Source: Planctomycetota bacterium (GTDB taxonomy: Bacteria; Planctomycetota; UBA1135; GCA-002748355). Taken from it: a stretch of 60,374 bases of DNA. This document shows positions 1 to 7,952 of the stretch, in pieces. The DNA is taken from positions 1-60,374 of the forward strand of contig JALSSW010000080.1 in NCBI GenBank assembly GCA_026984035.1. Reading direction: 5' to 3'. Position 1 is the stretch's first letter. The number at the start of each line of letters is the position of its first letter. Made by a program: the position numbers and the translations under genes. The notes beneath the pieces are model-generated. The model searched no databases, was not told where the DNA came from, and saw nothing but the letters and a program-made list of their open reading frames with translations.

Positions 1-1
1 G

Positions 2-346
2 GGTCAAGGTCTCCATATCCTCAGTGGGGGAGAAGCCCAACGCCTCAAGCTTGCCGCCGAACTCTGCAAGCGCCCCGGTCCCGGCCGCCTTTACGTTCTC
101 GATGAACCCACCACGGGACTGCACCGCGCCGATGTCGAAAAGCTCCTTCGCGTCCTCGATCGTTTGGTTGAGCAGGGGGCCACCGTCCTCGTGATCGAGC
201 ACCACATGGCAGTGGCCGCCCGCGCCGACTGGGTTCTGGATCTTGGCCCTGGAGCGGGAGAGGCTGGTGGAGAGATCGTGTTTGCCGGCACTCCCAAAGA
301 TCTCAGTCGTCATCCCAAAGCCCCGACGGCAAGCTATTTACGCTGA
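2..346 (+). CDS. uvrA: UvrA C-terminal end (partial)
   Basis: This is the last 114 codons of excinuclease ABC subunit A, the damage-sensing ATPase of nucleotide excision repair; the rest lies upstream of the window. The ABC signature [12 protein letters not shown] lies near the start of the fragment, followed by the Walker B segment [11 protein letters not shown] and a switch-region histidine in VIEHHM. The ending, with [11 protein letters not shown] and a terminal SYL-type tail, matches the usual UvrA C terminus. The frame is open from base 2 to the TGA at 344-346. Identity is secure from the motifs. The family is cytoplasmic and works with UvrB and UvrC, neither of which is visible here. 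Confidence 0.95.
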   Translation, partial: GQGLHILSGGEAQRLKLAAELCKRPGPGRLYVLDEPTTGLHRADVEKLLRVLDRLVEQGATVLVIEHHMAVAARADWVLDLGPGAGEAGGEIVFAGTPKDLSRHPKAPTASYLR

Positions 347-485
347 CAGCTTGGGTCGAGCCAGATCCTATGGAAAACGAGTCCTCCGGGTTTTTGCCCC
401 AAGCCTCAAAGAATGCCTTTCTTGAAGCCCCCTTGTTGCACCCTGACTTTTCAGGCCACAATAAAGTAATCTTCAACTCCTTGTC

Positions 486-1367
486 ATGAAGTCCCCACTT
501 TTCAACCATTCTAGTGATGCCTCCTCATTCCCTATGGAATTGCGGCGGCGATCTCTCGAAATCTACCTCTCTTGCCTTCGAGAATGGGGGGATTGTGGTG
601 TCGATCTGGAATCCTGGCTTTTGCGTCTTGAGAGTCAGCTCCAAAAAAGGGCAAGCTCCCTGGAGCAAACCGATCTCCAAGAACACTACCTTGCAGAAGG
701 TTTGCTCCGGGGAAATGACAACGCCTTTCGGATTCTATTTCGGGAAAAGGTCCCTGGGATTCTGAAAGCAGGGAGGCGGGCAGGATACCGGCGAAGCCTG
801 GTGGAAGAAGAATGGCAGGCGCTTGTCGCTCAGCTTCCTCAAATGGAGAGCCGATCCCCTTTACTTGCTTACACGGGTCGGGGCAGCTTGGGAGGTTTTC
901 TCCGAGTTGTTCTTCTCAGGCGCTTAGGAAGAAGGGTAGCGAGAGATTCCTGCCTGGAAGATCGCGTAAGGGGACACTCCAAGAGGGTGACTTTTATTTC
1001 ACCTTCAGTGGAGGCCCAAATCCTTGAAGCGGAGCGCCTTCGGCTCGCGACTGATTTGGTTCATTCTACCATGCGTCATTTTTCCAGGGGGGAGCGTCTG
1101 TTCTTACATTTCCATCATGCCTTAGGGCTTCCTTTGACGAAGGCCGCTGTTCGAGCCAAGGTCCTTCCTCCCGAACAGTCCCATCTTCGCACCGCAGCTT
1201 CAAGACTTCATCAGCGTCTCTTGAGGCGGTTTCGAGAGTGGGTCATAGAGGTCGCACAAGAAGAGTTTGATCTTGATCCAGGAAGTGTTGAAGGGCTTTT
1301 GGAGTCGAGCTTGAAGGAAAGAGACAGTGTCCTCAAAAGAGGTGATCGTGGAGGAACAATGGAATGA
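486..1367 (+). CDS. Sigma-70-like regulator, first gene of sigma/anti-sigma/CHAT operon
   Basis: A 293-residue protein I read as a divergent sigma-70-family factor. The segment YTGRGSLGGFLRVV followed by an Arg-rich helix resembles region 2 of the myxobacterial/planctomycete sigma-like proteins. The stretch around residues 195-250 (FSRGERLFLHFHHALG followed by a helical repeat) sits where region 4 would be. The strongest support is context: the stop codon overlaps the start of a zinc-finger, single-TM anti-sigma factor (ATGA, 1364-1367). No clear Shine-Dalgarno precedes the ATG at 486; a later in-frame ATG at 534 is possible. Seen: the overlaps and motif fragments. Inferred: DNA-binding sigma function. 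A non-sigma DNA-binding regulator is the main alternative. Confidence 0.6.
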   Translation: MKSPLFNHSSDASSFPMELRRRSLEIYLSCLREWGDCGVDLESWLLRLESQLQKRASSLEQTDLQEHYLAEGLLRGNDNAFRILFREKVPGILKAGRRAGYRRSLVEEEWQALVAQLPQMESRSPLLAYTGRGSLGGFLRVVLLRRLGRRVARDSCLEDRVRGHSKRVTFISPSVEAQILEAERLRLATDLVHSTMRHFSRGERLFLHFHHALGLPLTKAAVRAKVLPPEQSHLRTAASRLHQRLLRRFREWVIEVAQEEFDLDPGSVEGLLESSLKERDSVLKRGDRGGTME

Positions 1368-1948
1368 GCTTGGATGATCAGATCGTGCAGGCGTTGAAGC
1401 GAAACCCCTGCCCAGAAGCGGACTGTCTTGCAGCTTTTTTGGAGGAGAAGCTATCGATCGAAGAGAAAGAACGGGTCGAAGTTCACCTTCAGGATTGTCA
1501 AGCGTGTGCCCGGATTGTGAACCCCTCAAAACCCAACCGGAGTCTGGGTTTCATGGTCGGAATCGCAGCCTCTTTGTTGTTGATTACAGGAATTACCTTT
1601 TTCATGGATTCGGTTTTGAAATCTCCTGCAAAGGTTTCGGATTCTCCGAGATTTCGCGGTGGTCCCAAGCTTGCTGCGCTCAGGTCACCCCATGGGAACA
1701 AGGTAGTTCCCCGACCGGTTTTTCGCCCTAATTCTCAAGATCCGGTTTTTGTTGAAATCATTCCCCTGGATGCAAATGGAGCTCCTGGTGATAAGAGGTT
1801 TACCCTTCAATTGAAGGGTAAACCCAAACCATGGCCAAAAGCCTATCCCAATCTAAAGGAGGGGGCCTACCTCTGTATGGTTGAGGGACCCAACCTAGTT
1901 TCCTATTCCTTTGTTTTCCGTGTCAAAGACCCTGAGAGGGAGCATTGA
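1364..1948 (+). CDS. Zinc-finger anti-sigma factor, single-pass membrane protein
   Basis: A 194-residue protein with the layout of a ZAS-type anti-sigma factor. The cytoplasmic N-terminal domain carries C16, C21 and an H41-x3-C45-x2-C48 motif (HLQDCQAC), the usual Zn-binding pattern of this family. One transmembrane helix follows (about residues 62-81), then a 110-residue extracytoplasmic domain rich in Pro and Lys that I do not recognise. It is translationally coupled on both sides: its ATG overlaps the stop of the sigma-like gene, and its TGA overlaps the TTG start of the TPR-CHAT protease. It probably holds the sigma-like factor inactive at the membrane. Release by the neighbouring protease is an inference. 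Confidence 0.82.
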   Translation: MSLDDQIVQALKRNPCPEADCLAAFLEEKLSIEEKERVEVHLQDCQACARIVNPSKPNRSLGFMVGIAASLLLITGITFFMDSVLKSPAKVSDSPRFRGGPKLAALRSPHGNKVVPRPVFRPNSQDPVFVEIIPLDANGAPGDKRFTLQLKGKPKPWPKAYPNLKEGAYLCMVEGPNLVSYSFVFRVKDPEREH

Positions 1949-4362
1949 TTTCCGCCTCCTTAGCCCTGATTTGTTTGTTCCTTCCTCTCCTGCAAGGGAA
2001 AAAGAAGGAGATGGGACAAAACCCATCCAAATCTGCACGATTTCAAGAAGCGATGGAGAAAAACAATCAGGGCTTGGTTCTTATGAAGCAGGGAGGGGAT
2101 TTTGAGAAGGCTCGTAACCATTTTTTGGACGCAATGACCCTTTTTCGAGAGTTGGGTCGGGAGGAACTTGCCCTCCTTGCTAAAGGGAACCTTGGCCGTC
2201 TCCTTTCTCTCCATGGCCAGTTTAAGAAAGCCCGGATTCTCCTTCTTGAACTACTCAAGTCCAAGAGCTTGAGCCCTCTTTCCCGAAGAGAAGCCCTTCT
2301 CACCCTTACCGAGGTTTATCGGAGGGAGGGAAAGCCCGTTAAAGCGCTTCAATCCTTGGAACAAGCCCTTCCTCTTTTAAGGAAGGGGGGAGCAGAAAAG
2401 CGTTTGCGTTTTGCCCGACTTTCTTTAGTGATCCTCCAGAGGGAAGCGGGGTGGAATGGAGAAGCTCTAAAAAGTCTTTGGAAATTTCTGGAAGAGGTTG
2501 GGGGGATTCCTGGGCTTAGTCCCAAGGAGCGGGCGTATCTCATTCCTATTTTGGGAAGGCGTCTGGCGGGCTATGATTTAGAGACCCTCTTTGAAGAGGC
2601 GAAGCGGCTTGAAAGGCTTGGAAAATCGCATACAGCGGCCAGCCTTTACCTTGTTTCTTTTGATCGCCTTTTGGGAAGGAAGGAATTTGCAAAAGCCAAA
2701 AAATACCTTTCTAAAGCGAGAACCTGTTTGAAGCTTGTCGGGGCATCTCCTCTCAATAAAACTCTACTCCTCAAGGAAGCGAGTCTTCTCTTGGCCCAAG
2801 GGAAATCCCAGAAGGTTCGCTCCCTTTTACTACCTCTTTTATCGGCCCCATCAGGAAATCGGGATCGCGTGTTTGCGTTGACTCTTTGTTCTCGGGCGGA
2901 CCGAATCCAAGGAGATTTTAGGAGGGCTGCCCAAGGTTTTTTGGAGGTCGGACGTTGGTACGAAAAGGGGGGAATGATCCCCCAAGCTCTTCGTTTTTTC
3001 TGTATTTCTGCTCTGGCTTTTGTGGATGCGGGTCTTCCCGAAAAAGCCATACCTTTGGCCAAGCATGCAGATTTTCTTCTTCCCTTTGCTCGAGGGAAAG
3101 CACGCAATCCAGGTCTTTCTAAGCAAACAAACAAACTTCTGGATCGCCTCTATCGAACCTGGATTCGCTATCTCCTGAATCCCAATAAAGAAATCAAAGG
3201 TGCTGAAGAGCTGGCCTTTGCCCTTGCGGATCGGAGAAGACAGGGAACCTTGATTGCTGACAGTCTCGAAGGGCTTCCCCGGGCCAAACAGTTGGAAAGA
3301 GTTCGTCGTATGTTGGAGAATGGAGGCCTGGGTCTTTCTCGGAAACCTTTGGAAAGAATAGCCAGAGATCTTCGTGGGAAGAGGCAGAGCTATTCCTTTC
3401 CCGATGCGATCCCTAGAAACCTACAAGCGCACCTGCCTAGGGGAGGCATTCTTCTGTCCTTCTCCTTCCAAAAAGGCCGAGAGCGTTGTTGGCTTGTGAA
3501 TGGGAAGAGTTTTTTTTCATACCATCCTTCTCATCCTAGGAAACTCCGTAGGGACCTCCAGCTCTGGGGTCGGTTCATCTCCGCATATCCGGGAGAAGGG
3601 AGTTCTTTCGTGTTGAAGGCTTTGGGGCGCCGGCTTTCCAATGAGCTCTTTGGACCTCTCTCCAATATGATCATCAAGGCCCAGGACATCCTTTTAGTGG
3701 GGGATTCTGACCAAGAAGTCCAAATCAGTCGAGGAGTTCTCGCCTGTCTCTTTTTGGACGGGAGCCTGTCTCTTCCAAGGATCAGATCTCTACCCTGTGC
3801 TGCTTCCCTTCTTGTTCAGTTTCCTGAAAAGAAGTTCGAAGGAGCCTTGCTTGTCCACCATCCTGAGCTTGAAATCCTCCCTTCCCTCCTCAAGGAGTTA
3901 CCTTCTTCTTTGGGAAAAATCAAAGTCTGTGAAGGTCGTCTTCCCTCATTTCCGGTTAGACCCCTGAAGCTGTTCTATCTAGGAGCGCATGGTCGAAACC
4001 GAAGGGGGAGACTCAGCTTGGACCTGGGTTCCCAGGTTTTGACAATTCGTAGTTTGCAGTTTCCTTCACCTCAACTGGTTCATCTCGCAGCTTGCTCCTC
4101 TTTAAAGGAGGAGGCTTCTTGCTTTTCCATGCAGGAGAGTTTTGCGAAGGACTTTCTCTCCCAAGGGAGTCAGTTTGTCCTTGGGACCGCTTGGGAAGTT
4201 GAAGATAGGACGGTCCAAGCCTTTGACAGGGAGTTTTATCGGGCTTGGCCCAAGATGTCAGTTCCCCAAGCTTTTCAACATGCAGTTGAAACGCTTCGGA
4301 ATAGGAAAGGTTTTTCCCAACCTTTCCAATGGGCGACTTTCTGTCTCTATGCCCTGCGTTGA
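1945..4362 (+). CDS. TPR-CHAT caspase-like protease
   Basis: An 805-residue protein with TPR-like helical repeats (about residues 35-400) and a C-terminal CHAT domain (about 490-805). The caspase-type catalytic pair is visible: H682 in YLGAHGRN and C717 in HLAACSS, followed by the characteristic FVLGTAWEV and AFQHAVETL segments. CHAT domains are clan CD cysteine peptidases activated through partner or TPR domains. I chose the TTG at 1945, which overlaps the anti-sigma stop and has an AGGGAG ribosome site just upstream; it adds a hydrophobic signal-like N terminus ending at LLQG. The ATG at 2011 would give a cytoplasmic protein, but its AGGAG abuts the codon. Location therefore remains open. 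Its substrate may be the upstream anti-sigma factor (inference). Confidence 0.88.
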   Translation: MISASLALICLFLPLLQGKKKEMGQNPSKSARFQEAMEKNNQGLVLMKQGGDFEKARNHFLDAMTLFRELGREELALLAKGNLGRLLSLHGQFKKARILLLELLKSKSLSPLSRREALLTLTEVYRREGKPVKALQSLEQALPLLRKGGAEKRLRFARLSLVILQREAGWNGEALKSLWKFLEEVGGIPGLSPKERAYLIPILGRRLAGYDLETLFEEAKRLERLGKSHTAASLYLVSFDRLLGRKEFAKAKKYLSKARTCLKLVGASPLNKTLLLKEASLLLAQGKSQKVRSLLLPLLSAPSGNRDRVFALTLCSRADRIQGDFRRAAQGFLEVGRWYEKGGMIPQALRFFCISALAFVDAGLPEKAIPLAKHADFLLPFARGKARNPGLSKQTNKLLDRLYRTWIRYLLNPNKEIKGAEELAFALADRRRQGTLIADSLEGLPRAKQLERVRRMLENGGLGLSRKPLERIARDLRGKRQSYSFPDAIPRNLQAHLPRGGILLSFSFQKGRERCWLVNGKSFFSYHPSHPRKLRRDLQLWGRFISAYPGEGSSFVLKALGRRLSNELFGPLSNMIIKAQDILLVGDSDQEVQISRGVLACLFLDGSLSLPRIRSLPCAASLLVQFPEKKFEGALLVHHPELEILPSLLKELPSSLGKIKVCEGRLPSFPVRPLKLFYLGAHGRNRRGRLSLDLGSQVLTIRSLQFPSPQLVHLAACSSLKEEASCFSMQESFAKDFLSQGSQFVLGTAWEVEDRTVQAFDREFYRAWPKMSVPQAFQHAVETLRNRKGFSQPFQWATFCLYALR

Positions 4363-4457
4363 TATGATTCCAGGAATCCATTTTCTTGGGCCTTGAGAGT
4401 GTTGCACTTTTTCGCTTGAAGGCACAAATGGGTGAACCCTCAAAAATGGAGAATGAT

Positions 4458-6149
4458 ATGATGAAAACCGGGCGAACCCTTCAGGCCATTGCCGTTCCTA
4501 TGCTTGCAGTAGGACTCCTCAGCTCTGTTTCTTTTTCTCAACGTCCCACCCTCAGTTATGGGGGTAAGTTGGGTGTTGCGGGGCCGGGAGTGAAAACTAC
4601 CTACCTTGCTCATCCCGATCAAAGCCTGATCCAAGTGGCTGCAGGAATGAAACGAGGAAAGAATCTTGCGGTTCTCCTCTATTCTTTAAAGCTCCTTCCC
4701 AAGGGGCTCCCCTTCGGGCCGGATTCCTTGGACATTGATCCAGGGGGCTTGTTCCTTACCGTTCCGGGTCTTTTGGACAGCCAAGGAAACTGGAAAAGCG
4801 GTTTTCAAGTCCCCAGTTTGGTCCCAGGGGGAACCCACTTTGCTGTTCAAGCACTGGTTTGGGCGAAAGGCGAAGCCGCCCCTCTCCGCCTCTCAAGAGG
4901 GAAACAGGTAAGGGTGATAGATGGGGGACCCTTAGATCTATATGTGGACGGGGATGCCACAAAGAAAGGAAACGGCACACCCCTTCTTCCCTTCCAAACC
5001 ATTGTGGAAGCCCTTCAGGTTGCAGCCATAAAAAAAGGAGGCCGAGTCCACATCGAACCCTCAAAAAACAATTATCAAGGAAAGGTCGTGAATGGGAGTG
5101 ACCTACGGTTTTCCATTGGGACAGGAACGTCCCTTTTGGGGGAATCCTGGTCCGGGACGCGAAGCGGGAAGCCTACCCTCCAAGGCACAGTAAGTGCTAC
5201 AGGGAGTTCTTTGCTTTTCAAAAACCTTCGTGTTCTTCTGCCCAATCCCGGGAATAGGGCAAACGCGAAATGCCTTTTTGTTTCTGGAGCCAAAAATGTT
5301 CTCGTAGAAAACTGTCTCTTCGAGGGGGCTACGAGTGGAATGGCCAGCGGTGTCCGGGGGATTGTCTTTGGAAGCTCCGTGCAAGGAGAAATCCGATCCT
5401 GCACGATCCGCAACCTGAACGTGGGAAAAACCACGCCTAGTTTGAATGTAGGTGCCTACGGGATTGTTTTAGGCCGGGGGATTCAGGCTACGGTGCGAAA
5501 CTGTCGGATCTACGGCTTTTTGAACTCCCCGCCGAGTTCCCCTACCAATTTTTACTATGTCAATGGGATCTCTTGCGGTCAGAACAAACCGGAATCCGCG
5601 CAAAACCAGATTACAATTGCAAACAATGTCATTGGCCCCTTCCATTTGAAAGCCCCGACTGGGAATCAAACCCATACAAGTGGAGATCTCTTTGGGGTCA
5701 TTATGAAGTTTGGAACGCAGGGTTCGATCCGCAACAATGTTTTTCACGGCTTCGATTTTTCCGCACTCACGAGCCAAACTCAGCAGATCTTTGGGATCAG
5801 TCTCTATGAGACAGGCAAGGCTTTGGAGGTTACGAACAACATCTTTTGGGATTTTAAGCTCGGAAAGGTGACCGGGATTCGATGGAATGTTGCGATGGAA
5901 TCCAGTTTGAAGACGAGCCAGAATTGGACCTACAAAGCGAGCCATTCCTGCATCTGGCAGGTTCAGAAGGACTTCCTGGGAAAGGTAACTGCAGGATCGA
6001 TGATTTTGAAAAAAGACCCCCTCCTCCTTCCTCCCGTTTATCTTCTCAAGCCTGGTTCGCCTTGCTTGGGGACCGGGAACCCCCTGTATCCTCCTAAGAA
6101 CATGGGGATTTTCGGCGGCAGTTTTGCGGGGAAAGCAGGGTCGAATTAA
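4458..6149 (+). CDS. Secreted right-handed beta-helix protein
   Basis: A secreted protein of about 563 residues. A signal peptide follows the chosen ATG (a hydrophobic run ending LLSSVSFSQ). GGAG at 4448-4451 suits the ATGs at 4458 or 4461 better than the upstream GTG/ATG codons. Residues of about 30-180 form a beta-rich domain of unknown role. A DUF1565-like segment follows (YVDGDATKKGNGT, then LPFQTIVEAL), and from there repeated Asn/Gly-rich coils (for example NNVFHGF, TNNIFWDF) typical of parallel beta-helix proteins. No catalytic site is recognisable, so polysaccharide binding or lyase-like action is only a guess. It starts 95 bp after the CHAT gene on the same strand and may belong to that operon. 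Confidence 0.75.
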   Translation: MMKTGRTLQAIAVPMLAVGLLSSVSFSQRPTLSYGGKLGVAGPGVKTTYLAHPDQSLIQVAAGMKRGKNLAVLLYSLKLLPKGLPFGPDSLDIDPGGLFLTVPGLLDSQGNWKSGFQVPSLVPGGTHFAVQALVWAKGEAAPLRLSRGKQVRVIDGGPLDLYVDGDATKKGNGTPLLPFQTIVEALQVAAIKKGGRVHIEPSKNNYQGKVVNGSDLRFSIGTGTSLLGESWSGTRSGKPTLQGTVSATGSSLLFKNLRVLLPNPGNRANAKCLFVSGAKNVLVENCLFEGATSGMASGVRGIVFGSSVQGEIRSCTIRNLNVGKTTPSLNVGAYGIVLGRGIQATVRNCRIYGFLNSPPSSPTNFYYVNGISCGQNKPESAQNQITIANNVIGPFHLKAPTGNQTHTSGDLFGVIMKFGTQGSIRNNVFHGFDFSALTSQTQQIFGISLYETGKALEVTNNIFWDFKLGKVTGIRWNVAMESSLKTSQNWTYKASHSCIWQVQKDFLGKVTAGSMILKKDPLLLPPVYLLKPGSPCLGTGNPLYPPKNMGIFGGSFAGKAGSN

Positions 6150-6172
6150 GGGGGAAGGTGGGGGGGTGCTTC

Positions 6173-7426
6173 CTACTTCCCCAACTCATTTGCCACCACC
6201 GAGGCCACCTTTGCAAAGGGAGCATTCAGTCTTCCTTTGCACCATTTTAGATATTGGTCTGTGGTTCCTCTCAGTCTACTGATTTTCTCCATGTTGCGGT
6301 CATACGCGGTATTGACCGCTTGGATTTGTTTGTTGGGATGGGCGAAGAGGGGGAACTGGATCTTGGGAAGTCCCTTTTTGATTTCTTGGAGGAAGGGAGC
6401 AATCTTGAAATCTTTGAGTCCCAGAAGCATCAAGGATTCTTCGCGAGTAAAGTATTGATCCCCAGGATTTTTAGGGTCGTAACGCTCCAGGTTTTCGGGA
6501 AAAGAGTCTTCCGGGCGAAGGAGCAAGCTGAGTGCCAGGGCTTCTCGCAAACCTCGATATCTTCGGTAGGAGATGAAACTTTTAAACAGAGTGGAGCGCA
6601 GCTCAGCCATGCTCTTCTTCCGCAATTGTTTTTGAAGGGCCGGCTGATCTTTGAAGCAGTATCGGATCCATGCGAGGATCATGGAGTCGTAGTAGAAGAG
6701 GCTTTGTTCGTTCCTGCTTGTTTCATCCATGGCCTGGTAAAAATCAAAGGACTCCTTGCTGTATGTCTCCAGGAAAAAGGCGAAACGATCCAATCTGTGG
6801 TCTTGGTCCAGGTCCTTGAGAAGGCCTGCCAGGCTCAGGTCCAAGTAAGGAGGATAGCCTCGGAGAAGGGCTCGCAGAGCAAACTCATCGGCTTCGAGGG
6901 AGAGCCTGGCTTTCAGAGCCTTTTCCCCAGAGGTGCGAGGTTTCCATTGCTTCCAGGAAGGTTCGAAGGGTTCGACCCTTCTTTTCCCAAAGACATATCG
7001 AAAACAGTAGGGGAAAGGCAGTTCCTGGAAGGGGTCGTACTTGGGCCTGGGCCGTCCCGAGCTTTTCTTCTTTGCCTTCTTCTTTTTCTTCTTCTTTAAG
7101 GCTGGGAGATGGCTTGCCCCATTTTTTTTCCTTGCCAGGCTGGCCCAATTGCGGAGCTGGTTCAGGTAGGGATCTTCGACCTTTGTGGCTGCTCGCCTCA
7201 GTTTCAAAAGCAGCTTTGTCCGTTTTCCCTGGGGAAGTTTCCGAAACCAACGGATTTTTTTCTCTATGAATTCCGTGGAAGGAAAGAGAGGTGTGGAAAG
7301 GTCCTTTGAGGATTTTATTTCTGCATGGTTTTTCGGGACTTTTTGGGCTCTTTGCGCGACTGCGGGGGGAGGGGTTAGGCAAAGCAGGAAAAAGAAAAAA
7401 AGAACCAGGGAAAAAGATACTTTCAT
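6173..7426 (-). CDS. Secreted hypothetical protein with Lys-rich linker
   Basis: An exported protein of 417 residues that I do not recognise. The start at 7426 is preceded by GGAGGA at good spacing and begins with a very hydrophobic signal peptide (about residues 4-25, ending PAVAQ). A basic helical region follows, then a run of lysines at about residues 111-121, then a mostly helical C-terminal part rich in aromatic and charged residues. No enzyme motif is visible. It ends only 24 bp from the stop of the convergent beta-helix gene. A long frame on the opposite strand is treated as an antisense shadow because this reading has the ribosome site and signal peptide. Confidence 0.7.
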   Translation of the reverse strand: MKVSFSLVLFFFFLLCLTPPPAVAQRAQKVPKNHAEIKSSKDLSTPLFPSTEFIEKKIRWFRKLPQGKRTKLLLKLRRAATKVEDPYLNQLRNWASLARKKNGASHLPALKKKKKKKAKKKSSGRPRPKYDPFQELPFPYCFRYVFGKRRVEPFEPSWKQWKPRTSGEKALKARLSLEADEFALRALLRGYPPYLDLSLAGLLKDLDQDHRLDRFAFFLETYSKESFDFYQAMDETSRNEQSLFYYDSMILAWIRYCFKDQPALQKQLRKKSMAELRSTLFKSFISYRRYRGLREALALSLLLRPEDSFPENLERYDPKNPGDQYFTREESLMLLGLKDFKIAPFLQEIKKGLPKIQFPLFAHPNKQIQAVNTAYDRNMEKISRLRGTTDQYLKWCKGRLNAPFAKVASVVANELGK

Positions 7427-7506
7427 AGGGGTTCCTCCGAGAGAGAGCATACTGGGAGAAACGGTGAGTAGGGAAATTTATTCCCATCTCTTCATAAATT
7501 TTCCGA

Positions 7507-7767
7507 TCATTTTCGGCGTCTCTTTCTTGCGGGGGAAAGAAAGAGGAGCCAACAGGCAATGGTCGCGATGAGGGCTCCCGCCCCTGCTGCTACTCCGAGG
7601 GCCAAGTAAAAATCCTTCGCGATGAAGAGCCCTTCCTTTGTCTGGATGGGAATCTTGAATCCTTTGATCTCTACAATGGGATCGTGCTTGAAATGCAGGG
7701 TGATGAAATAGCCGATAACGGCTCCGGCGAGACCGGATCCAAAGAAGGTAAGGAAGAAGCGCTTCAT
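7507..7767 (-). CDS. Small two-TM membrane protein
   Basis: An 86-residue membrane protein with two hydrophobic segments, roughly residues 4-24 and 53-77, and a basic tail ending RKRRRK. The positive tail and the KHDP loop suggest that both ends may face the cytoplasm. No family is recognised. It lies upstream of the secreted hypothetical gene on the same strand, so the two may be co-transcribed, with 80 bp between them. No strong Shine-Dalgarno is seen before the ATG. Confidence rests on the clear membrane pattern and the compact reading frame. Confidence 0.55.
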   Translation of the reverse strand: MKRFFLTFFGSGLAGAVIGYFITLHFKHDPIVEIKGFKIPIQTKEGLFIAKDFYLALGVAAGAGALIATIACWLLFLSPARKRRRK

Positions 7768-7952
7768 AGAGAGAGATCATAGCCGAGGGCTCTGGAGGTT
7801 CGAGGAATCCCTTTCTGTCTTCAGATGGGGGAGTACACCACTCCAGAAAAACCGCTGATCCGCCGATAAGAAGGAGGTTTTGCGGACCTCTCCTGAGGAC
7901 CCTTTGTGCCATTGATGGCAGTGAAAAAGGTTGGAGGATTTACGGCAGGACA

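Noticed and set aside
6150..6182. GGGGAAG/CTTCCCC inverted repeat between convergent genes
   Set aside because: The 18-base loop and absence of a T-run make it weak as a terminator; it also overlaps the minus-strand stop.
6254..7099. Long plus-strand open frame of 281 codons
   Set aside because: It is antisense to the secreted protein with ribosome site and signal peptide. Its composition is typical of a shadow frame, and it has no recognisable domain.
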